Source: Prionace glauca
Lineage: Eukaryota; Chordata; Chondrichthyes; Carcharhiniformes; Carcharhinidae
Reading direction: 5' to 3'
Length of the DNA: 64,000 nt
Assembly (NCBI GenBank): GCA_037974335.1
Contig: CM075729.1
Coordinates: 125,811,498-125,875,497, forward strand
The position numbers and the translations under genes were made by a program. Below the pieces are notes generated by a model, which was given only the letters and a program-made list of their open reading frames with translations, did no database searches and was not told where the DNA came from. Below, one piece after another: positions 52,945 to 63,299 of this stretch (positions are counted from its first letter, which is position 1; each line of letters opens with the position of its first letter).

Positions 52945-53292
52945 AATTTACTGTGACATCTGTTCCTTCTCCCGTCCCCTTTCCGGCGATCACAAGCTCC
53001 ACCTCACAGTAATACTTCCCTGTGTCGTTCAGGGTCACATTAGTTATCGATATGGATGCGTTTCTGAATTCGCGGAAGGAAGATACATCAGACTTCTGTC
53101 CGATATATTCTGTGCAGTTGTTGCAGACTTCACAGGTTCGGAAATCTTTATACCAAGTGGCTGAACCAATAGCTCTGTTTCTTGAATCGGTCGCATTCTC
53201 GCTGAAGCTACAGTACAGATGGATGGTGTCGCCTTCTTTAACACTAACAGAGTTCGGTGTTTGCTTGACTGTAACTCCAGAGTCAGTAGCTC
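52945..53292 (-). CDS. Receptor unit 3, intact VJ-type Ig exon, NKp30-like
   Basis: A 348-bp phase-1/phase-1 exon between ATTTACAG| and T|GTGAGT. It reads GATDSGVTVKQTPNSVSVKE, DTIHLYCSFSENATDS, GSATWYKDFRTCEVCNNC, SFREFRNASISITNVTL, DTGKYYCEVELVIAGKG and ends TGEGTDVTVN. It has the V-domain cysteines, the tryptophan, D-x-G-x-YYC and a J-like G-x-G-T. Three extra cysteines lie in the CEVCNNC segment, and five N-glycosylation sequons are visible. The last strand is closest to NKp30 and to unit 2 (YYCEVVLLLAGSGTGIGT). The frame is open, but no leader exon lies within the 500 bases upstream. The nearest is at 60097-60055, whose phase and last codon base would join to give SGATDSGV. Confidence 0.78.
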
Positions 53293-53479
53293 CTGTAAAT
53301 ATATATTTATATCCTCATTAACAGTCAGGCCACTCCACATTGTTGGTTTTGAGTTACAGAAACATTGGGCTCTGAAATGGATATCAGCAATGGGCTAACA
53401 GCAACAAGCAGTTCAGTCGCGCAACGTGTCATTTTAACGCTTCAGTTTTCTGGAGAAGGGTCATTGATTTATGACATGG

Positions 53480-53775
53480 TGACACAGTGGTTAGCTGCTG
53501 CCTCACAGTGCTAGGGACCCGGGGTCGATTCCCGGCTTAGGTCACTGTCTGTGCGGATTCTGCACCTTCTCCCCGTGTCTGCGTGCGTTTCCTCCGGGTG
53601 CTCCGGTTTCCTCCCACAATCCGAAAGATGTGCTAGTTAGGGTGGATTGGCCGTGCTAAATTCTCCCTCAGTGTATCCGAACAGGCGTCGGAGTGTGGTG
53701 ACTGAGGGCTTTTCACAGTAACTTCATTGCAGTGTTAATGGGAGCCTTACCTCTGACTAATAAATTAGCTGTTAA
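53480..53775 (+). repeat. SINE-B at the left border of duplication copy 2
   Basis: The head 'gacatggtgacacagtgg', core with the variant 'gtgtctgcgtgcgtttcc' and tail 'gtgttaatgggagcc'. The core variant is shared with the SINE-B at 57198. Confidence 0.82.
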
Positions 53776-53889
53776 CTTTAAAAAAAACTCCCTTTGGAAA
53801 ATAAAAATATTCATGGAAATGCTGGTATTACTGCAATTATTAATCATGCTAATTATTTCAGAGACATTGTAGGTGTATAACAATGTAAG

Positions 53890-54947
53890 TCATGATGTGG
53901 GTATGCCGGCGTTGGACTGGCGTAAACACAGTAAAAAGTCTGACAACACCAGGTTTTAGTCCAACCGATTTATTTGATAATATTCTCACAAGCTTTCGAG
54001 GTTACCCTCTTTGTCAAGTGAATGGAGAGTTCTGGCCTCAGACAGACAGAGCAAACAAAGCACAGACAGTTGCTGATTAGAATGCGAATCCTTACACCTA
54101 ACCTGCTGTTCAATTCTTAAAGTGGCTGATAATGTGAGTGGAAGGAGCACTGATCACAGTTTAAAGAGATGTGTATTGTCTCCAGACAGTACAGTAAGTG
54201 AGGTTTTGCAAACCCAGGCAAGTCACGGGGGTTACAGATAGTGCGACATGAACCCAAGATCCCTTTTGAGACCGTCCTCATGTGTGCGGAACTTGGCTAT
54301 CAGTCTCTGTTCAGCGACTCTGCGCTGTCGTGTGTCATGAAGGCCGCCTTGGAGAATGCTTACCCGAAGGTCAGAGGCTGAATGCCCGTGACCGCTGAAG
54401 TGTTCGCTACGACAACGGATGAATGAACATCGCTCGACAGTCACCAGGCAAGACTGTTCCCTTCCTGTTGGCGAACACTTCAGCGGTCACGGGCATTCAG
54501 CCTCTGACCTTCGGGTAAGCATTCTCCAAGGCGGCCTTCATGACACACGACAGCGCAGAGTCGCTGAACAGAGACTGATAGCCAAGTTCCGCACACATGA
54601 GGACGGTCTCAACAGGGATCTTGGGTTCATGTCGCACTATCTGTAACCCCCGTGACTTGCCTGGGTTTGCAAAATCTCACTTACTGTACTGTCTGGAGAC
54701 AATACACATCTCTTTAAACTGTGATCAGTGCTCCTTCCACTCACATTATCAGCCACTTTAAGAATTGAACAGCAGGTTAGGTGTAAGGATTCGCATTCTA
54801 ATCAGCAACTGTCTGTACTTTGTTTGCTCTGTCTGTCTGAGGCCAGAACTCTCCATTCACTTGACAAAGAGGGTAACCTCGAAAGCTTGTGAGAATATTA
54901 TCAAATAAATCGGTTGGACTAAAACCTGGTGTTGTCAGACTTTTTAC
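53890..54947. mobile_element. Penelope-like palindromic insertion with 14-bp target duplication
   Basis: The left half (53890-54408) is a Penelope 3' end in minus orientation; the right half (54409-54947) is the same 3' end in plus orientation. Each arm encodes the last roughly 60 residues (GEHFSGHGHSASDLRVSILQ... to GFMSHYL) and the UTR. The 14-base sequence tataacaatgtaag flanks it at 53876-53889 and 54948-54961, and occurs once, uninterrupted, in duplication copy 1 (about 48556-48569). The element therefore inserted after the duplication. Confidence 0.9.
54856..54895 (+). ncRNA. Decayed hammerhead-like motif, right arm
   Basis: The core reads TTGACAA instead of CTGACGA, followed by the GAGG/CCTC stem, GAAA and GCTTGTGAG. 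The left arm (complement of 53984-54025) has the same two core changes, so both arms come from one source copy. Confidence 0.55.
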
Positions 54948-55041
54948 TATAACAATGTAAGCCATAGATCAGCAATGCTATTCTTCAGTCATATAGTCAT
55001 TCATGCCTTGTTGTAAAGTAGGCTGAATTCAGAATAATTAC

Positions 55042-55179
55042 CTGGTGGTCTACGGCAGTGCAGAATATAAATTAGTTTAGTTAGAATGAGAGCAAGTACC
55101 ACAAAAGCCAGCACTGAGAAAATCAGCAGGTAAGTGTTCCATTGACTTGGAGGTGTTGTTACTTCAGAATCAACATGAT
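55042..55179 (-). CDS. Receptor unit 4, transmembrane exon (second TM type), acceptor intact
   Basis: Reads HVDSEVTTPPSQWNTYLLIF, SVLAFVVLALILTKLIYILH and CRRPP after a strong acceptor: a T-rich tract then TCTCTCTAAAG|. It is the same length as the unit 3 exon. A lysine sits in the inner third of the helix (LILTKLIYIL). The exon ends at a donor-like ACCAG|GTAATT in phase 1; without splicing the frame ends in NYSEFSLLYNKA. Its own Ig exon appears reduced to a stub at 58.54 kb, so it may be unused, or spliced directly to the leader at 60.06 kb. A functional role is uncertain. Confidence 0.65.
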
Positions 55180-55194
55180 CTTTAGAGAGAAAAC

Positions 55195-55650
55195 AGCAAC
55201 AAAAAAAAAAGTTTTTTCTTCTCATCTGTGTTTTTGATGGGAGGTTGGGAGGTGGTGCGGGTATTCTGGGCTTCAGTTGAGAAACCGCAGATGAATTTCG
55301 AACCTCGGTGCACAGATCACCAAGCAAAGGGGCAGAAAAATCAAAATAATGTGTCAGCCACCATCCCTATTTGTGTTTGGGTGATGGCCGTTGCTGGTCG
55401 TACATTTTAGTTGAAAGCAAAGTAACTGAGGGTGAGAGTCCTTTATCTGCATTGGTGAGTAGATAAAGCCAGTAGAACGTGCCAGTTCGGTGAACACAAG
55501 ATTTCCTCGCGGATCGTTTAGTTGAGTGTTAAGGGGGATGGTGAAGTGAGCTGTTGTACAATGTTCTGCACAACTCTCTCTCTCCCCGCGCCCGCACTAC
55601 CCCACCCCTCCACCACCCGTCTCGCCCCCCCCCCCCCCCACCTCTTTCTC
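55195..55650. other. Intron sequence in duplication copy 2
   Basis: Shares 'gtgatggccgttgctggtcgtacattttag' with copy 1. It includes an A-run at 55201 and a C-run at 55627-55639. No exon seen. Confidence 0.5.
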
Positions 55651-57197
55651 GAATTTGTTTGGCATACAGATAAATTATTTATTTTCCAGTAGCTGGAGCC
55701 TGAATTTTTATTGCTGTATTTTGCCAACCCTGGGGATATCTCGAATTCTGACTCAGCACCCAACTGTACACAATGAATGTCCCAATTATAAAAATGGCTG
55801 GAATGTCTTCAGTTTCGTTGCGACAACAAATGACAATCTATGTTCCTGCCTTGTTTTAATTTCTGCTGGTGGAGGGGAAAAGTGTGTTCCAATAATTTGT
55901 TTGCCTACTTCGCCAATACGGTATCTTGATATCGGACATATAGAAAGAAAATGGTCTGGTGAATCCTCGCCTAACTGGAATCCTCCTTTCTATTCTGACT
56001 TGTCGCTGGATTCCGGGGAAGTGCCAGAAGATTGGAAAACGGCTAATGTTACGCCGTTGTTTAAGAAGGGTGCCAGGCAAAAGGCGGGGAATTATAGGCC
56101 GGTTAGTTTAACGTCTGTGGTAGGTAAAATGTTAGAAACCGTCATTAAGGAGGAAATAGCGAGGCATCTTGAGGGGAATTGCTTGATAGGGCGGACGCAA
56201 CACGGTTTCATTAAAGGGAAGTCGTGTCTGACAAATTTACTGGAGTTCTATGAGGATGTGTCTAGGGCAGTGGATAGAGGAGAGCCGGTGGATGTGGTCT
56301 TTCTGGATTTTCAGAAGGCGTTTGACAAGGTACCTCATAAGAGGTTATTGCAGAAGGTCAGGGGACATGGAGTTGGGGGTAGGGTGTTAGCGTGGATAGA
56401 GGATTGGTTGTCAAATAGGAGGCAGAGAGTGGGGGTCAATGGATGCTATTTGGATTGGCGGTTGGTGACTAGTGGTGCCCCAGGGATCGGTGCTGGGGCT
56501 TCAGCTATTTACCATTTATATAGATGATCTGGAGGAGGGAACCGAGTGCAGGGTGTCGAAATTTGCTGATGACACCAAGATTGGGGGAAAGGCAAATTGT
56601 GCGGAGGGTGTGGAGAGTCTGCAGAAGGATCTAGATAGGCTGGGCGAATGGGCCAGGAAATGGCAAATGGAATTTAATGTTGGCAAGTGTGAGGTGGTCC
56701 ACTTTGGTAGGAGGAATGGTAGGAAGGACTATTACTTACGGGGCGAAAAACTGCAGCAGGCGACGGTGCAGAGGGACCCCGGGGTCCTTGTGCATGAGTC
56801 GCAAAAACCCAGCTTGCAGGTGCAGCAGGTGGTCAGGAAGGCGAATGGGATGCTGGCCTTCATAGCGAGGGGGATTGAATATAAAAGTAGGGAGGTCTTG
56901 CTACAGCTGTATAGGGCATTGGTGAGGCCGCAGCTGGAGTACTGTGTGCACTTTTGGGCGCCGCACCTGCGCAAGGATATTTTGGCCTTGGAGGGAGTGC
57001 AGAGGAGGTTTACTAGGCTGATACCGGAGTTGAGGGGATTGAGCTATGAGGAGAGGCTGAATAAACTAGGCTTGTACTCGTTAGAGTTTAGAAGAATGAG
57101 GGGAGATCTCATTGAGACGTATAAGATGATGAATGGGATGGATAGGATAGAGGTGGAGAGACTCTTCCCGCTCAAAAAAGACAGTAGGACTAGGGGG

Positions 57198-57405
57198 CAC
57201 CTTCTCCCCGTGTCTGCGTGCGTTTCCTCCGGGTGCTCCGGTTTCCTCCCACAATCCGAAAGATGTGCTGGTTAGGGTGCATTGGCCGTGCTAAATTCTC
57301 CCTCAGTGTACCCGATCAGGCGTCGGAGTGTGGCGACTGAGGGCTTTTCACAGTAACTTCATTGCAGTGTTAATGTAAGACTTCTTTGAAATTAATAAGT
57401 AAAAT
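57198..57405 (+). repeat. SINE-B 3' part inside the CR1-b
   Basis: Starts mid-core (caccttctccccgtgtctgc) and ends 'ttcattgcagtgttaatgtaag'. It is almost the same sequence as 53565-53745, including the 'tgcgtgcg' variant. Confidence 0.82.
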
Positions 57406-57676
57406 TAACACTTTAAGGCTATAAGGTCCTGGCCGCTCCATTCTTTGGCCATTCACACTGGTGGGATTCTCCTGCTAGTTTCTTGCTGGCATGGTCAATG
57501 GGATTTTTTTCATCCACTGGTAAACAACGCGCCACCACCCGCCGGCCAGAATCACACTGCTTGGAGGTCGGAGAATCTCTCCCCCGGTCTCCCTGTTTCT
57601 CCCCAGCCATTGCCCGACCTGAATGTACATTGAGTACCGCCTGAATTCCGAGTGATATTTTCCGGCTTTATTTTCC
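57406..57676. other. Unclassified block inserted with the SINE-B part
   Basis: About 270 bp, GC-moderate, that interrupts the LINE. No family recognised. Confidence 0.45.
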
Positions 57677-57972
57677 CAGCCTCAAGATAAAGGGGGGGCG
57701 GTTTAGAACAGAGTTGAGGAGGAACTTCTTCATTCAAAGGGTGGTGAATCTCTGGAATTCTCTGCCAGTTGAAGTGGTGGAGGCTGCCTCGCTAAATATT
57801 TTTAAGACGCGGGTTGATAGGTTTTTGATAAGAGAGGGGATTAAGGGTTATGGGGAGAGGGCGGGAAGGTGGAACTGAGCCACGACAGATCAGCCATGAT
57901 CTTATTGAATGGCGGGGCAGGCTCGAAGGGCTAGATGGCCTACTCCTGCTCCTATTTCTTATGTTCTGATGT

Positions 57973-58500
57973 TCAATCTACCTTCGGGTCTGCTTTCTGA
58001 GACTTTTCTTTCTACCCTGCAGCCAAAACCACAATATAAAGAGGAGCAACGAGGCTGAAGCTGCCCTTCATTTAATGGGAATTGACTCCAATGCGTTTTA
58101 ACTGGCGCTGGCGCGGCAGCTACTGCCGAACAACTGAAGCCTCTACTTGCAAATATTTCATCGGCTCCACAGTGTTCCCGAAAGCAGGTCAGAAGCGTGA
58201 ATATTACGCTTTAATGCAAATGCCATCTTACACTAGCTGGGAGGGCTAAGTTACAAATGAGGCGCGTATGTAAAAAAAAAACTGGTGATAAATTAGAATT
58301 CGAAATTGTAGGAAAATTTCAGCACGGTTCAAGCACACTCAAGGTATACACTCCAACCAGCGAGTCGAAAATATTAAGTCTTAGTGGTTACCTGTCATTT
58401 TTTTTAAGCCAGACTCTTCTTGTGCATATAAAGACAAACTAAAATGTCCACATAGTCGCAAAGAGGGAAACAGGGTCAACAATTCTTATCATTCTCTATC
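57973..58500. other. Unassigned intron-side sequence of unit 4
   Basis: Nothing recognised. Confidence 0.35.
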
Positions 58501-58504
58501 GTTG

Positions 58505-58560
58505 CTTGGTAGGCTGTAACTCTGGAGTCGGTAACTCCGGTAAACATGCAATAGTCGCGC
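58505..58560 (-). pseudogene. Receptor unit 4, stub of the Ig exon start
   Basis: 'TTTACCGGAGTTACCGACTC' then 'CAGAGTTACAGCCTACC' on the minus strand matches the beginning of the unit 3 Ig exon ('TTTACAGGAGCTACTGACTC', 'TGGAGTTACAGTCAAGC'). The acceptor AG has become CG, and homology stops after about 30 exon bases. Confidence 0.6.
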
Positions 58561-58734
58561 CACGCTACATGTTGCTCCGAGCTTTATATACGAGGCGGAG
58601 TGGTAGCTCCGTCTTTGCACAATCGCCAAAGAGCGACAAGGAATAAGAAACCTGTGACATTGCATAGGTAAATGACCTTGATTCACAGGGCACCATTTTC
58701 TAAAATTGTGGAGCATTACAAATTTGAAAGCATT

Positions 58735-59050
58735 GTGAAGGGCGATGAGGATAGTGGCGGAGTTCGAAATGGCATATGGACAGTTTGCTGGAATCGGGGG
58801 TCAAATGGGAGATTTAATTTAACGCAGAGAATTGTGCAGTGATTCGTTTTGGTAGAACAAGCACGAAGGGACAAGTGAAAAATGAAGGGTCCTAGTCTGT
58901 AGGAGCAGAGTCACCCCGATGTGTATGTGCATAATTCATTGAAGGTGGCAGAATGGGGAGGAGGCGGCTGTTAATGAAGTAGACATCATTTATTAATGGG
59001 GCACAGAAGTTATGTAAACTCAGTGTAAAATAACATTTTGGCCATCGCAC
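58735..59050 (+). repeat. Old CR1 fragment
   Basis: 'gtcaaatgggagatttaatttaacgcagag', 'cagtgattcgttttggtagaacaagc' read as the MEFNxxKCxVxHFGR region of a CR1 protein. 'ttcgaggtatgagg' at 59533 may be its continuation. Confidence 0.6.
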
Positions 59051-59054
59051 TTTA

Positions 59055-59415
59055 CAGACATAGGAACATATAAAATAGGGGCAGGAGTAGTAAATTCAAC
59101 ACTTCCAGCCTTTCCTATCATTCATTATATTAATTGCTGATCATCCAACTCAGTACCCTATTCCCGCCTCTCCTCTACTTTCAGCCTCAAGAGTGATATC
59201 TGTGCTTTCTGTGCCAGCGAAGTCCACGGGCTCACTACTCTCTGATTGAAGAACTTCCTCCTCATCTCAGACCTAAAATGTTTACTCTGTGTCCTTACGC
59301 TGTGACCCGTGGTTCTGGACACCCCACATCGGGAATATCCCTTCCTGCATCTACTCTGTCAAGTCCTGTTAGAATATTATCGGTATTTATGAGATCGCCC
59401 TACCTTTGTCTAAGA
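59055..59415 (-). repeat. Old CR1-b-like 3' end
   Basis: 'cataggaacatataaaataggggcaggagtag' is an eroded CR1-b tail. Reverse coding includes 'gattgaagaacttcctcctcatctcag' and 'ttctggacaccccacatcggg'. It appears nested in the plus-strand fragment around it. Confidence 0.65.
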
Positions 59416-59552
59416 TCCATCTAAACTCTTCTATGATCCGAACCGACCCAATCTCTCCCCACACGCTGTTCCGGCATCCCAAAAATGATTTGAATGGATT
59501 GAAGACATTGCGAAAAAGATTCACGAGAACGGTTCGAGGTATGAGGGGCTTC

Positions 59553-59830
59553 AGTGTGTGTGTGCTTGTGCGTATGTCTGTGTGTGCACATGTGTGTGTG
59601 TGTTTGTGTGTATGTCTATGTGTGAGAGAGTGTGTTGATATGCGTGCTCGTGTGTGTGTATGTGCATTTGAGTGTGTGGATGTGTCCGTGCGTGCCTGAG
59701 TGTATGTTTGTGTGTATATGTTGATGTATGTGTGTGTTCGTTTGTGTACATGTATGTGTGTGCATACATGTGGGAGTATGTGTGCGTGCGTATCTGTGCG
59801 TGTGGATGTGTGTTTGTGCAATATGTTTAT
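59553..59830. repeat. TG-rich compound microsatellite
   Basis: Long imperfect (TG)n with 'tatgtg' and 'gtgcg' variants. His/Thr-rich and Cys/Val-rich frames on the two strands are artefacts of it. Confidence 0.95.
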
Positions 59831-60054
59831 ATGTATGCATTTATACCTCTATATGAAGTACGGATCTAATGTGTGTCGACGCTTCTGCGTGAAATATTTA
59901 AATATTTGTTTCTAATATAAGTAGATATATATGTATATATTGGTGCAAAAACCTCGATAACAAGTACCTGTGTGGATGTGTAACTCTGGGTATGCGTGTG
60001 AGTACGTATGTTTATTCATAGACACATGAGAGACCCTGGGTGCAGATTACTTAC

Positions 60055-60097
60055 CAGAGAACAACAGCAATGACCAAACGATTCTATTGCATAGCAT
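60055..60097 (-). CDS. Receptor leader exon (units 3/4)
   Basis: The ATG at 60097 in the context AAGCCATGC opens MLCNRIVWSLLLFS. It ends at a consensus donor CTCTG|GTAAGT, phase 1 with the first base G. A short basic start, a hydrophobic core and a phase-1 end are the layout of the unit 1 leader (MNPANLLWTSMLLFF). Joined to the unit 3 Ig exon the junction codon is GGA. No promoter element was identified upstream. Confidence 0.65.
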
Positions 60098-61206
60098 GGC
60101 TTCGCGGTTGCCTGTGGACAAATGAGTGGTATTTTGTAACATTTTTCATGGCAAATCATTCAACATTGTGAACAAAACAAAATAGGTGAAGCAGTTAAAT
60201 TTAGTGCATTTGTTTTTATAGCTGGAGGTCGCTGCAATATAACAGTGGAGACCAACTGGCAGGAATTCTAACTGATTTCCTGTTTGAAATCAATTGAGAA
60301 ACTGGTCTCATTTATTAATTATCAAACACACTAGAAAATGTAACGTCCAGTTATAACCCTCGCGGAAATCAACCTCAGCCTCGGCTTCAGAAAATAATCT
60401 TTCGTTACATCTTGAGAGGACGGACGGGTTAGTTAAAATCTTCCTTAATATACAGGACAAAGAAATAAAGAATAATGCTCGACTTCATATCCTCCCTCCG
60501 GACCATTAGACTTGGCGAAGAGCTTTCAACACAGTGATCTTCTGGGATTGCAATGTAGGAAACGAGAATTGTCAATTTGACCACAGCAAGTTTCCACGAA
60601 TAGAAATGTACCAAAGACTAAGCGACCTTTCTCTAAAAGTGATGATTGAGAGAGAAGAATTAGCCAGGAGCTCCAAAGAACCGCATATACAGGCTGTATC
60701 TTCCAACTGTTAACAATTTAAATAATTTAAATTTACCTGCTTTGTTAAAGTTTAATCGAGTACCTTTGCATTGGACTGAGCTGGATGGAGACATCCCAGG
60801 TTGGAATAATTGTTATATTGCTGCGCGCATTACCTTCTGAGTGAAACTGCAGCAATCAACCTCTGTCTGATCTCAATGGTAGGACATTGAGCAACATATG
60901 ACCTCCGTCATCTCCGGTTGGTATTTTTATCGTATCGGAAACAAGTTAGGCCTTGGATCATTAGTTGTTGACATAGGGTGGCGATAGCTGCTGACTGCGA
61001 CGGTCGCAGTCCATCCAGGCGGGACTGCAACAGCGATGTTTCAACGCAGTCACCCACTAGGGGGCAGGGCAGGGTGCACTGTCCCTTCTCAGAACATCAA
61101 CTGCCGCACTCAGGGAAAGTGGTTACAGATCTCAAAGACATTCAGTGTGTGGGTGATCAGTGACTGTGAAGGAGGAACAGTTGAGTGAGCGGATGAGTGA
61201 GCAGAT
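60098..61206. other. Upstream flank of the leader exon, unassigned
   Basis: About 1.1 kb that should include the promoter if the gene is live. I cannot point to a TATA box or other defined element. Confidence 0.35.
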
Positions 61207-61517
61207 CATAGATCGTAGATCCCTACAGTGCAGAAAGAGGCCCTTCGGCCCATCGAGTCTGCACCGAACACAATCCCACCCAGGCCCCCACATATTAATC
61301 CCTCTAACCTCCACTCCCTGGACACTAAGGGGCAATTTCTTAGCATAGCCAATCAACATAACCCGCACATCTTTAGACTGTGGTTGGAAACCAGAGGAAA
61401 CCCTCGCATACTCGAGGAGAATGTGCAAGCTCCAAACAGACAGTGACCTGAGCCGAGAATCGAACCCAGAACCCTGGAGCTGTGTAGCAGCAGTGCTAAC
61501 CACTGTGCTACCGTGCT
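61207..61517 (-). repeat. SINE-A
   Basis: Tail complement 'gtagatccctacagtgcagaaagaggcccttcgg', core and head complement 'gctaaccactgtgctaccgtgc'. Confidence 0.85.
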
Positions 61518-61924
61518 GTAGTTGCGTAAGTGGATTAGTGGGTAAGTGGGTGGATGACTGCGCGAACGGCTGGCTGTATGTGTGAATTGCTAAGTGGGTC
61601 TATTTGGGGTGGTCGGAGTGGGGTTTAGATCTGAGGGTGAATGGGGCGGAAGGGCTGGAAGGCTGATCGGGGGATGGGAAAATATGTCGGTTGCTTAGGG
61701 GGAGGTGCACTCAGGATGTGGTGGTGCGGGAAGGGGTGTCCAATACTGTGGGGTGATAGGTGGGGTAGTTGGGAAGGTCTGATCATTAGATTATCTGGAG
61801 GGCAATCGGTCAGGTTGGGTTGGTCGATGCGGGGTATTGGGGAGTGAGGCACTGAGGACCGTAGGGCCTAGAATCATTGGTAAGCTGTCAAGTTGCAATG
61901 GAACACACAAGTTGTAGTTAGACC
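61518..61924. other. Unassigned GT/GGG-rich spacer
   Basis: Low-complexity 'gtgggtaagtgggtgg' at the start; no gene. Confidence 0.4.
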
Positions 61925-63224
61925 AAGGAGACAAGAACAGAAGAAATAGGAGCAGGAGTAGGCCATCCAGCCCTTCGAGCCTGCCCCGCCATTCAATAAG
62001 ATCATGGCTGATCTGTCGTGGCTCAATTCCATATTTCCGCCCTCTCCCCATAACCCTTAATCCCCTCGCTTATCAAAAACCCATCAACCCGCGTCTTAAA
62101 AATATTTAGCGAGGCAGCCTCCACCACTTCAACGGGCAGAGAATTCTAGAGAATCACCACCCTTTGAGTGAAGAAGTTCCTCCTCAACTCCGTTCTAAAC
62201 CGCCCCCCCCCCCCCTTTATCTTGAGGCTGTGCCCCCTAGTCCTACTGTCCTTTCTGAGCGGGAAAAGTCTCTCCACCTCTATCCTATCCATCCCATTCA
62301 TCATCTTATACGTCTCAATGAGATCTCCCCCCATTCTTCTAAACTCTAACGAGTACAAGCCTAGTTTATTCAGCCTCTCCTCAGATTCATCACTCTCTGA
62401 CTGAAGAAATCCCTCCTCATCTGTGTTTTAAACAATCGTCCCGTTAGCCTAAGGTTGTGCCCTCTGGTTCTAGTTTTTCTTACGAGTGGAAACATTGTCT
62501 CCAGGCCTGGCAGTATCCTGTAAGCTTCAATAAGATCCTCCCTCATCTTTCTCAACTCCAATGAGTACTGATCCACAGCCCTGAACTGTTCCTCAGATGA
62601 CAAGCCCTCTATTCAGGGATCATTATTGTGAACCTCATAGCTCAACCCCCTTAACTCCGGTATCAGCCTAGTAAACCTCCTCTGCGCTCCCTCCAAGGCC
62701 AAAATATCCTTGCATAAGTACGGCGACCAAAACTGCACACAGTACTCCAGCTGCGGCCTCACCAATGCCCTATACAGCCGCAGCAAGACCTCCCTACTTT
62801 TATATTCAATCCCCCTCGCTATGAAGGCCAGCATCCCATTCGCCTTCCTGACCACCTGCTGCACCTGCAAGCTGGGTTTTTGCGACTCATGCACAAGAAC
62901 CCCGAGGTCCCTCTGCACCGTCACCTACTGCAGTTTTTCGCCACGTAAGTAATAACCCTTCCTACCATTATTCCTACCAAAGTGGACCACCTCGCACTTG
63001 CCAACATTAAATTGCATTTGCCAGTTCCTGGCCCATTCGCCCAGCCTATCTAGATCCATCTGTAGACTCTCCACACCCTCCGCGCAATTTGCCGTTCCAC
63101 CAATCTTGGTGTCATCAGCAAATTTCGACACCCTACACTCGGTTCCCTTCTCCAGATCATATATATAAATGGTAAATAGCTGAGGCCCCAGCACCGATCC
63201 CTGGAGCACTCCACTATTCATCCA
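61925..63224 (-). mobile_element. CR1-b LINE interrupted by another CR1 piece
   Basis: Tail 'agaacagaagaaatagg', C-terminal coding (61929-62386), then an insertion. The frame continues at 62635-63222 upstream to KFADDTKIGG and GSVLGPQLF boxes. A C-run near 62205 shifts the frame. 5'-truncated. Confidence 0.85.
62387..62634 (-). repeat. Different CR1 3' piece nested in the CR1-b
   Basis: Encodes YSLELRKMREDLIEAYRILP and MRRDFFSQRVMNL on the minus strand, a more diverged CR1 type. The host LINE reads 'cagcctctcctca' before it and 'ctcatagctcaacc' after it. Confidence 0.7.
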
Positions 63225-63299
63225 CCGAGTTGATAATCATCCAGCCACAACTGATATAATATTACATCTTAATTGCAATTACATTTCACGCTAGTTTGG

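Larger units (their letters stand above)
53790..56007. repeat. Segmental duplication, copy 2
   Basis: Homologous to 48466-50008. It contains a 1058-bp Penelope palindrome absent from copy 1 and ends where a plus-strand CR1-b begins. Confidence 0.85.
56008..57972 (+). mobile_element. CR1-b LINE, plus strand, interrupted near its 3' end
   Basis: Coding sequence starts in the RT fingers (SGEVPEDWKTANVTPLFKKG). YRPVSLTSVVGK and the DVVFLDFQKAFDKVPHKR region follow to 56527, then a frame slip just at the VPQGSVLG box. The second frame (from 56472) carries KFADDTKIGG, EYCVHFWAPHLRKDI and the C-terminus to 57196. A 480-bp foreign block (57197-57676) precedes the last roughly 300 bases ('taaagggggggcggtttagaac' to the tail 'cctactcctgctcctatttctt'). 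It is 5'-truncated and dead. Confidence 0.9.

Noticed and set aside
55655-56527. A 290-codon frame as a host gene
   Set aside because: The first third is intronic sequence of the duplicated receptor segment and the rest is CR1-b reverse transcriptase; the fusion is accidental.
59387-59915. His/Thr-rich and Cys/Val-rich frames
   Set aside because: They are frames through the TG-rich microsatellite; a tetranucleotide-like or dinucleotide repeat stays open in every frame.
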